Position numbers and translations under genes: made by a program. The notes beneath the pieces are model-generated. The model saw only the letters and a list, made by a program, of their open reading frames with translations, was not told the DNA's origin and did no database searches. From Salegentibacter sp. (lineage in GTDB: Bacteria; Bacteroidota; Bacteroidia; Flavobacteriales; Flavobacteriaceae): a stretch of 64,000 nucleotides of DNA. Below, piece by piece: positions 57,344-64,000 of this stretch. The stretch covers positions 2,482,514-2,546,513 of the forward strand of contig CP051246.1 in NCBI GenBank assembly GCA_017795085.1, read 5' to 3'. The number at the start of each line of letters is the position of its first letter. Positions within the stretch are counted from its first letter, which is position 1.

Positions 57344-57559
57344 TTTAATTACGAGTCTTTAACTTTAAGACAACATAATTCTAACATTGGGTGACAAAAA
57401 AGTATTTTTTTCTTAAAAAAATTAATCATACAGTGGAGAGAAACCCACGAAGTATACAAAGGAAATTACCTAGAATTTCGACCTAAAAAATCGAAAAACT
57501 TGCCTAATGGCAAAGGGCATTTCCCCCCTCAATTGGGAATTAGCACCAATCAATCATTT

Positions 57560-58114
57560 TCAACTACTTACCTGAATCAGAAGAAAGATTAATGATAATA
57601 ATTCTGTCATTTTAATTTTTGCCCGTTTAAGCTGAGTCTTAACGGTATTTGTAGAAATATTCAATTCCTCAGCAATTTCAGAATACTTGTAATTATTTAT
57701 GAATTTTAACTTCACAATTTGTCTCATCTTCTCCGGAAGTGCATCCACAACTTCCAATACATCACGATAAACTCCTTGTTTTTCTTTTTCAAATACGGAG
57801 TCACTTTGATCAGACATTAGATTAATATTAAACTCCAATATCTCTAGATTTTCTGTAACCTTTATAGATTTTAGATAATTTAAACATCGATTTTTAACCA
57901 TAGTGTGCATATACCCTATCAAAGAAGATTTGATATTAAGGCTGGATGCATTTTCCCATACATAGATAAAAACCTCTTGAACCATATCTTTACTTGTATC
58001 CTTATCAAAAAGATATCCATTTGCTCGTATTAGCAATTCTATATAATGCTTCTCATAGAAATTTTTAAAAACTTTTTCGTTCTTTTTCCTTATTTCATGA
58101 ATTATAAAATTCAT
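57560..58114 (-). CDS. ECF-family RNA polymerase sigma factor (FecI-like)
   Basis: 184 residues with sigma region 2 (DTSKDMVQEVFIYVWENAS) and region 4 (LPEKMRQIVKLKFINNYKYSEIAEELNISTNTVKTQLKRA). It lacks regions 1 and 3, as ECF factors do. It is the first gene of the block and is presumably released by FecR when the SusC STN domain signals substrate. Its expression may start from the box at 58155. Confidence 0.93.
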   Translation of the reverse strand: MNFIIHEIRKKNEKVFKNFYEKHYIELLIRANGYLFDKDTSKDMVQEVFIYVWENASSLNIKSSLIGYMHTMVKNRCLNYLKSIKVTENLEILEFNINLMSDQSDSVFEKEKQGVYRDVLEVVDALPEKMRQIVKLKFINNYKYSEIAEELNISTNTVKTQLKRAKIKMTELLSLIFLLIQVSS

Positions 58115-58154
58115 AGTCGTTTGTTAGTATTAAAGAAATATATTCATGGGATTG

Positions 58155-58162
58155 CAAAATTA
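58155..58162 (-). promoter_or_regulatory. Candidate -7 box of the ECF sigma gene
   Basis: TAATTTTG on the minus strand fits TAnnTTTG, about 40 bases before the start. No TTG is seen at the -33 position. Confidence 0.35.
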
Positions 58163-58261
58163 AAGCTAAATAAAGATTCGAATATAGATAAATTTTAATA
58201 ATTTTATAATTAGGGTCTTTCTATATCTAAAGAATCACTTAGAGATTAATGAAACAATCTC

Positions 58262-58390
58262 AGGTCACTTTTGAAGAATTCAAATTATATCAAAACCCCG
58301 TAAATACTATGATTTACAGGGTTTTATGTTTTTATAGGCTTTTGTTTGAGAGACTTTTATTATATTTATTTTCTCACAAATCGTCAACAT
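58262..58390. repeat. Right attachment-type direct repeat (attR)
   Basis: Begins AGGTCACTTTT like the tRNA-Arg 3' end and runs parallel to 41042-41170 for 129 bases with scattered substitutions. The equivalent of the integrase tail carries an in-frame TGA here, so it is not coding. Confidence 0.85.
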
Positions 58391-58472
58391 GTTTACACTT
58401 TGATTATCAGTAGATTAAAATTTTGTGATTTCACTTTCGTCTTAACTGAATAATAATTTAAAGACGATACCA

Positions 58473-58739
58473 ATGCGTACTTCAAAAAGATTTTCCATCT
58501 TATTCTGGGTGTATTCTTCCAGAGTGAAAAACAATCAAACAAATCTTTATATTCGAATTTCTCTTGATAGCCATAGAGTAAATATTAGTTTAAAATCTAA
58601 AATCCCATTCGATCTTTGGGATGTTCCGCCCAACGTATCAATGGTAATTCTAAGCAAGCTAAAGAGTCTAACAATCTCATTGCGGAAACCTGGAAAATAT
58701 AATATTCACACTTATAAACTATTTTATATTTTGCCATAA
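58473..58739 (+). pseudogene. Second truncated tyrosine recombinase (Arm domain only)
   Basis: The 88 residues start MRTSKRFSILFWVYSSRVKN, clearly related to the other integrase remnant (MQTSKTFSIHFWLSTTKKKD), with SLKSKIPFDLWD matching its Arm domain. After about residue 50 the homology ends, and the frame stops soon after. It lies outside attR in the opposite orientation, so it is probably the remains of another element that used the same tRNA. Confidence 0.65.
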
Positions 58740-58817
58740 GACAAATATATAGGCATAGCCCCAAGAACATTCCCATCTGCAAAGCAAGTGAATTTCTATG
58801 GTAAATTAAAAAATCCT

Positions 58818-61800
58818 TTAAAAGCTTGCACTAAACCCAAAAGAAAACCATAGTCCGTCTTCACTATAGAAAAAGTTAAAAGTTCCTGTAAATAATTCAG
58901 CTCCATTCAGCCAAAAACCAATTCCATAATCAGGTTGCCAGGTTTGAGCCTCGTTTGGAACCTCTGACCAAACCCGACCCACATCTGTGCCGGCAAAAAC
59001 GCCTAATTGAACTGGTAGTAATGCCGTTTTGATTTGATTGAAACTATAGCGCAAATCAAAATTACCTACTAAACTTTGTTGACCGATAAAACGGTTTTTC
59101 CTGAATCCGCGAAGTCCGTTATTTGCGCCTAAAGTTGCGCCTTGATAAAATTCATATTCATTATTAAAGATCAACTGTGATTGGGCTTTTGAACGCAAAA
59201 CCAATTTTTTATCCCCGCTAATCGCATTGAAAAATTCCAAAGAAGGATTCAGGTATAGGAAATTTCTATCTGTGTTATCTAAATTTAATTTTCCTCCAAA
59301 TTCCAATAGAAAATCCATGCCGCGTTTGGGGTTTAAGTCATCGTCAAAACTTTTGTATTGGTAGGAAGTTTCGAGTCCGAAAAAGTTTTTACTTTTGAAA
59401 AAATCAGGGTCTTGATTAACCAAATCGTCACCAATTTGATCTAAATATCGACCGGATGTGCGTTGGACGCTATAGTTTTCAAAAGTGAATTTGTGCTGAA
59501 ACGTACTGCCATATTCTGAAGATTTTTTTAAACCAATTTCTGTTTCGATCATCCTTATTTTTACCCTGTTAAAATCTCGACCGAGATCGTCATCAAAATT
59601 TGGCGTATTATTGCCAATACCAAAGAAATTTTGTGCAAAATTTGGACTCGTGTAATGCAGTCCGAGTTGAAGGTTGTGCTTACCTAAAATATTGGCAAAT
59701 TCACCTTGATAACCAATGTCAAATCCGCCAGTTGCCGTATAAAGCCCCGCATTGAACTTATGTCTGTAAGTGAATGGGTTCAGTTGAAACCCTTTGAAGG
59801 TGTACATATCCTGAACACCAAAGAGCAGTCCATCATCAGGATTGAAACCAATTTCGGGCAAGATAACATTGGTCCTGGATATTTTTCGGTCTTTATCAAA
59901 AACATTTTGGGTGTATTGATCGGATTCCACAAACCTGGCTTTGCCCTTTTCCTTTATTTTACTTTCTAAAGATTTATAATTGTAAACAACAACATTTTTA
60001 CCAGATTTGACTTCGTATTCATCTTCACCATGACCACCGATTAATCTAATTTTAATATCATTTCCCGCTTCACCTTCCACATGAAAAATATCGTCATCAT
60101 CCAAGGCATAAATCCATATTTCTTTTGTTTCATCCGGGTGAAAAACTTTATTAACTACGTTATATTTTCTTTCTCCCTGAATATTTCTCATAATTTTCAC
60201 ATGGGTTGAACCATCATTTTGACGAAAAACATCAATAAAATCATCTTTATCCGTAGCAGTAATCATACTATACTCACTCAAAATACCATAATATCTTTCG
60301 GCTATTGATTTTAAATTTCCAAGTCTGGCTTTAAAAGTGTTTTTAAGTTTTTCAGTTTCTTCGGCATCGATTTCTTTAGGAAAATTTGAAAAGGCTTGAT
60401 TAATGACTTCTTCTGTTAAGTTATTTTGAATGAATTCAGCTTGTGCCAACCAATCTGAGCGTGTGGCATTTCTGATGATTGCGCGATCCAGCCCAAGTCC
60501 GGAATTATTGAACCATTTCAGATATTTAATATCTTCAGAATAAGGTTGATAAATTCGAGGAAAACTCGCCACACTTCTCAAAGAATTGAAAAAACCGCCA
60601 TCGAAATTGGCAAAAACTTGATCGCGATCTCTTGGAATCGGTTTAAAAGTATGAATGCCGTCTTCGTCTTCAAATTCTGACCAACGCCATTGATCTTCGT
60701 GCCTGTCCCAATCGCCAAGCAACATATCAAACAATCTGGCTCTGACATAAGCCGATTCATCGATACTGTATTTTTCATCTCGACGCAATCTTTCAAAAAC
60801 TCCGGCTGTGCTTTGAATATCGTGATTTGGATTGCCAAAAATGCCTTCTGTTCCTATCCAATGTTCCTCAGGACGTTCTTCAATCATATAAATAGCCTCG
60901 CCGTGTGCAGCATTGAATTCTCCCAAAGCTTTTTGTTTTGGAATATAATACAACTCAGGATTGGTGTGGTAAACATCTATAGCTTCAGCCAAATCTGGCA
61001 CAGCCATAAAACTAAAAGGATGCGCAGCGGTGAGGAAATCCAACAGAAGTTCTTCAATAATGGTTTCATCGAATTCACCGGTAAGGTTTTTATCAGGGTA
61101 AACAAACTGCTGCAATAAACGAATTGGATTTTTTTTGATTTGTCGGATATTATATTCACGTCCCAAAGAATCTTTCAGACGAAGTGAATTGGTTTGCATG
61201 CCACCGCCCATTCTAACGGGTTCCAAACCGCCATACATCGTGTCCAAATCAAGAACTTTTAGTTTTAATTTTCGGGTATACATATTTCGGTAATGCTTGC
61301 CCCAAAAACTTTCATAAAAATCGGCACGTTCGATTTTAAAATCTTTATAAATAGCAGCTTCAACAGATTCAGGTAAATTTTCAGGAAGTTGCTCCACATC
61401 AAAATTTTCTGATTCAGGGTACACTTGTTTTTGAAAAACTAATTCAATTTCATCATTGTTTTTAGCATAAAAGCTCACCCAGGACGAACCGTTTTTAAGG
61501 ACATCAAATTTTGCAAACCCATATTTGGGAGAAGCAAACAATCCATCATTGCCCAACTTTGCATAAGATACTTTTGAGCCCGAACCGGACACAATTTGCT
61601 TGATCAAATCGTGTTCGATATATTGCAAATTGTGCTCGTGGCCAGAAGCAAAAACCACGTGGTTCCATCGGCTGGCAATGGCAGAAATTCTGTTGATCAT
61701 GGCCTGGTACTGGTTGTTTTGCGTGTCCTGGACTGAAACGCCCCCTGTAGTGCGGATCATATTTGCCAAAGAGCCTAAAACCGGCAGCGCGATTTTCTTC

Positions 61801-62549
61801 TGTGATGGGAATAAGTGTTTGGTAAATTCATAAGTTCCACCGTGAACCCCGTTGGTGTAAAGTGGATGGTGAAGCGCGACCAAAGTGGTTTTATTTTGGT
61901 TTTTCTTGAGTTCAGTTTCAAATTCTTCATAAAACTGACTTCGGGTTTTAATCTCATCGCAATTACGGTTGATTTTTGGATTTTTATCCCAATCTTCCAA
62001 AATCCATTGTGAATCTATAATAATGAGATGAACATCGTCTGAAATATCGACAAACGACATTCCGCATTCCGGTTCCGGCAACCAAACCTGATCTTGATTG
62101 GGAAGTTCATTTTCTATAAAATCCTTTTGGTTTTTTATAGCCTGAATGCCTTCGCTATACCAATCATGATTTCCAGGAATAAAATGCACATCGCCTTGAA
62201 AATCTTTTAAGATTTGAAGTTGATTGGTCATCACTTTTTCAGCTTGTAAGCGATTTTCTTTCCCTTGGCTGGGCATGCCTGCCGGATAAATATTGTCGCC
62301 TAAAATCAAAACTTTGTCTTTCTTTGTGTTTTTATCCTGGGTAAAAATATTGAAAGCTGCTAAACCCGGGGCAATTCCTGAGAGGCCTTCATTTCCGGTA
62401 TCGCCAATTAGATAAAAGCTTTGACTGATGTCGTTTTTAGAAAAGGGGGTTGTAATTTTATCATCCGGCGCATGGCTATATTCTGAATCATAAGTAGCGC
62501 AAGAAAAAAATAAAAAAGAGAGCAGTAAGGCTTGTATCTTTTTAAGCAT
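58818..62549 (-). CDS. Large lipoprotein: metallophosphoesterase, kinase-like domain and outer-membrane beta-barrel
   Basis: 1243 residues in three parts. After a lipobox (FFSCATY), residues 40-350 form a calcineurin-like phosphoesterase (GDTGNEG, ILGDNIYPAG, PGNHDWYSEG, LHHPLY, ASGHEHN). Residues about 430-660 contain GDWDRHEDQW (612-621) and IPRDRDQVF (638-646), reminiscent of atypical kinases with GDxDRHxxN and DxD/DxG metal sites. The last 400 residues are a BamA/surface-antigen-like beta-barrel (GANNGLRGFRKNRFIGQQS, LGVFAGTDVGRVW) ending in an aromatic strand. Such proteins occur in Bacteroidota without an assigned function. The kinase-like reading is tentative. It is divergent from the HD-PycTM pseudogene. 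Confidence 0.82.
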   Translation of the reverse strand: MLKKIQALLLSFLFFSCATYDSEYSHAPDDKITTPFSKNDISQSFYLIGDTGNEGLSGIAPGLAAFNIFTQDKNTKKDKVLILGDNIYPAGMPSQGKENRLQAEKVMTNQLQILKDFQGDVHFIPGNHDWYSEGIQAIKNQKDFIENELPNQDQVWLPEPECGMSFVDISDDVHLIIIDSQWILEDWDKNPKINRNCDEIKTRSQFYEEFETELKKNQNKTTLVALHHPLYTNGVHGGTYEFTKHLFPSQKKIALPVLGSLANMIRTTGGVSVQDTQNNQYQAMINRISAIASRWNHVVFASGHEHNLQYIEHDLIKQIVSGSGSKVSYAKLGNDGLFASPKYGFAKFDVLKNGSSWVSFYAKNNDEIELVFQKQVYPESENFDVEQLPENLPESVEAAIYKDFKIERADFYESFWGKHYRNMYTRKLKLKVLDLDTMYGGLEPVRMGGGMQTNSLRLKDSLGREYNIRQIKKNPIRLLQQFVYPDKNLTGEFDETIIEELLLDFLTAAHPFSFMAVPDLAEAIDVYHTNPELYYIPKQKALGEFNAAHGEAIYMIEERPEEHWIGTEGIFGNPNHDIQSTAGVFERLRRDEKYSIDESAYVRARLFDMLLGDWDRHEDQWRWSEFEDEDGIHTFKPIPRDRDQVFANFDGGFFNSLRSVASFPRIYQPYSEDIKYLKWFNNSGLGLDRAIIRNATRSDWLAQAEFIQNNLTEEVINQAFSNFPKEIDAEETEKLKNTFKARLGNLKSIAERYYGILSEYSMITATDKDDFIDVFRQNDGSTHVKIMRNIQGERKYNVVNKVFHPDETKEIWIYALDDDDIFHVEGEAGNDIKIRLIGGHGEDEYEVKSGKNVVVYNYKSLESKIKEKGKARFVESDQYTQNVFDKDRKISRTNVILPEIGFNPDDGLLFGVQDMYTFKGFQLNPFTYRHKFNAGLYTATGGFDIGYQGEFANILGKHNLQLGLHYTSPNFAQNFFGIGNNTPNFDDDLGRDFNRVKIRMIETEIGLKKSSEYGSTFQHKFTFENYSVQRTSGRYLDQIGDDLVNQDPDFFKSKNFFGLETSYQYKSFDDDLNPKRGMDFLLEFGGKLNLDNTDRNFLYLNPSLEFFNAISGDKKLVLRSKAQSQLIFNNEYEFYQGATLGANNGLRGFRKNRFIGQQSLVGNFDLRYSFNQIKTALLPVQLGVFAGTDVGRVWSEVPNEAQTWQPDYGIGFWLNGAELFTGTFNFFYSEDGLWFSFGFSASF

Positions 62550-62596
62550 ATCCTAAATTGTAAATGGTTTAAGGTTTCACTTAACTTTTTAATATC

Positions 62597-63703
62597 ATGA
62601 CAGATTTAATTTTTAAAATCAAAGACTTTGTACTTCACTTATTCAAAGATAAGCTTTCTAAAAATTATATTTATCATAATTTTAACCATACCAAACGTGT
62701 TGTTGAAAGTGCTTCGTTCTTAGCTGAAAAAGAAGGAATTTCTTCAGAAGACAAAGAAATATTGCTGATTGCGGTTTGGTTTCATGATACCGGTTACACC
62801 GAATCGTATGAAAATCATGAAACACAAAGTATCGAAATTGCTTTGGATTTTTTAGAAAAACAGACTGATTTTAGTTCTAAAAATTGCAAACAGTAAAAAA
62901 TTTAATCGCAGTAACTGAACTTTGTGAAGTACCAAAAACCAAATTGTAAAAAATCCTGAAAGATGCCGATTGTTCACATTTTGCACGTGAAGATTTTAAT
63001 GAAATTAGCGAGTTGTTCCGCCAGGAATTGAAATTACTTGGTAAGGCCAATTACGAACCATTGAAATGGCAAAACCTCAACATCCAAATGCTATCGGAGA
63101 AGCATCAATTTTACACCGATTATGCGGTTGAATTTTGGCAACCCAAAAAACAAGACAACCTTATCAAGCTTATAAAGGCTATAAATAAAAAAGAAAAACG
63201 TGTAGAAAAAGAACGTATAAAAGCTAAATATAAAACTGAGTATAAAAACGAAAGCCCGGAGCGCAGTATTCAAACTTTGTTTCGTGTTACTTTGCGTAAT
63301 CATTTAAAATTAAGCGATATCGCTGATACAAAAGCCAATATTCTACTGTCAGTGAATGCTATTATCATTTCTCTAGCTTTGGCAAATATCATTCCGAAAC
63401 TGGACAACCCCAATAATGAGCATTTGATGACCCCGAACTTGATTTTGATTTGTTTTAGCGTGGCTTCTATAATTCTTTCCATTCTCTCCACACGTCCAAA
63501 TGTGACTTCCGGTAAATTCACCAAAAACACAAGTAATAAACCGGGAAGTGAATATTCTGTTTTTTGGGAATTTTCATAAAATGAAATATGAAGATTATCT
63601 TTGGGGCCTTAAAGAAATCATTCAGGATAAGGAGTTTGTTTACGAAGCACTTGTCAAAGATTTATATCTTTTGGGCAAAGTTTTGGACAGAAAATATCGT
63701 TTA
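62597..63703 (+). pseudogene. Decayed HD-domain/PycTM (DUF5706) gene, cut by IS110
   Basis: The N-terminal part is an HD-domain (YHNFNHTKRVVESA, AVWFHDTGYTESYENHE). The later part is the two-helix membrane domain of Pycsar-effector-like proteins (LKLSDIADTKANILLSVNAIIISLALA, then ILLSILSTRP-like). The reading is broken three times. There is a frame change near 62888, an in-frame TAA at 62947-62949, and another frame change near 63540, after which it continues NILFFGNFHKMKYEDYLWG...LDRKYRLL. It then runs into the IS110 copy at 63704, so the end of the gene is missing. No pyrimidine cyclase is seen next to it. Confidence 0.85.
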
Positions 63704-64000
63704 CTACCAATGACGTCTTTATGTATATGACTTATTATCAATAATTTGCATATTAAGTTCTTTTGCCAATTTCTTTATGTTTTTCTCTTTTCTCTCTTTT
63801 AATTTTTGCTTGTAATTTTGTGCGTTTTGCTTTACATAATCCATACCTTCCATAAATAATTTCCAGTACAGGATTGCTAGTTTTCTTGCCATAGCTTTTA
63901 TGGCGACTATACCTCCTTTCCTGCTTCGTATTCTTCTGCCAAATTCACCTAATGCAGAGTTCTTATTGTTGATTAAACCAAATGCAACATCCTTGAAGAC
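63704..64000 (-). mobile_element. Second IS110-family copy (partial, runs off the right edge)
   Basis: From CTACCAATGACG onward all 297 visible bases are identical to 14994-15290. The start of identity defines the transposase-3' end of the element. The bases before it (CGTTTA) belong to the HD-PycTM gene. The rest of the element and its far flank lie outside the window. Confidence 0.95.
63719..64000 (-). CDS. IS110-family transposase, C-terminal part
   Basis: This is the last 93 codons plus stop of the same transposase as at 15009-16316, identical in sequence, covering the part after the catalytic-serine domain (GQVFKDVAFGL onward). The N-terminus is beyond the window. Confidence 0.93.
   Translation of the reverse strand, partial: VFKDVAFGLINNKNSALGEFGRRIRSRKGGIVAIKAMARKLAILYWKLFMEGMDYVKQNAQNYKQKLKERKEKNIKKLAKELNMQIIDNKSYT

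Larger units (their letters stand above)
41042..58390. mobile_element. Genomic island integrated at tRNA-Arg
   Basis: The segment between the two direct repeats begins at a tRNA 3' end and has a tyrosine-integrase remnant as its first gene, the classic layout of a tRNA-integrated island. Its genes look more AT-rich than the flanks: one sampled 60-base line in the M16 gene has 16 G+C, while a sampled line in argC has 25. Cargo is a small secreted protein, a terpene synthase, a class V PLP enzyme and a seven-gene uptake/proteolysis block. With no intact integrase or relaxase seen, it is probably no longer mobile by itself. Confidence 0.75.
58115..58472. other. Gap holding the sigma-gene promoter region and the right island repeat
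   Basis: No gene is supported. The stretch contains the candidate -7 box (58155-58162) and the 129-base attR repeat with its hairpin. Confidence 0.6.

Noticed and set aside
62597..64000. A complete Pycsar defence system
   Set aside because: No pyrimidine cyclase gene is seen, and the effector-like gene is broken in several places.
1..64000. CRISPR arrays, rRNA operons or prophage structural genes
   Set aside because: No regularly spaced repeats, rRNA-like sequence or phage proteins were found.

Overview
The window looks like a chromosomal segment of a marine-type member of the Flavobacteriaceae (Bacteroidota, in the Gramella/Salegentibacter/Zunongwangia range). The basis is a SusC/SusD pair, an ECF sigma/FecR pair, DUF2795, DUF1599 and DoxX/BT_3928-type proteins, an arginine pathway with a succinylornithine-type transcarbamylase, TAnnTTTG promoter boxes and AT-rich intergenic DNA with many short palindromes. 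The assignment rests on protein recognition by eye, not on a search.

Layout. 1-5209: start of secA, a DUF2795 protein, a PduO-type cobalamin adenosyltransferase, a CPBP membrane protease, a zinc alcohol dehydrogenase, panB and an RluA-type pseudouridine synthase. 5421-11433: a conserved unknown protein divergent from the leucine operon leuA-leuC-leuD-leuB. 11653-22720 (minus strand): a complete arginine cluster in the order GNAT acyltransferase, argG, argC, proC, argD, argF', [IS110], argB, argE-like, argH. 23055-29762 (minus): the isoleucine/valine operon ilvD-ilvB-ilvN-ilvC-ilvA. Together with panB these make a region dominated by branched-chain amino acid, pantothenate and arginine synthesis. 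30397-40791: a frameshifted GNAT/nitrilase protein, a YfcE-type phosphoesterase, truA, an ABC exporter, cdaA (c-di-AMP synthase), folP, DUF1599, a DoxX protein, tpiA, prmA and clpS.

A tRNA-Arg(ACG) gene at 40974-41047 is the integration point of a genomic island (about 41042-58390). The island is bounded by 129-base imperfect direct repeats that begin at the tRNA 3' end. It holds a truncated tyrosine integrase, a small secreted peptide, a class I terpene synthase with every catalytic motif, a class V PLP enzyme, and a seven-gene block: ECF sigma, FecR, STN-type SusC, SusD, TlpA-like thioredoxin lipoprotein, M16 peptidase and DsbD-like reductase. That block reads as a signal-regulated system for importing and degrading peptide, possibly disulfide-bonded. 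A second integrase stub lies just outside the right repeat.

Beyond the island are a three-part metallophosphoesterase/kinase-like/beta-barrel outer-membrane protein and a decayed HD-PycTM (DUF5706) gene. That gene carries two frameshifts and a stop, and is then cut by a second IS110 copy running off the window. The complete IS110 copy between argF' and argB sits inside a palindromic intergenic repeat. Its ends can be placed because rejoining the flanks at a CT dinucleotide restores the palindrome. The 236 bases upstream of its transposase are a good candidate for a bridge-RNA gene.
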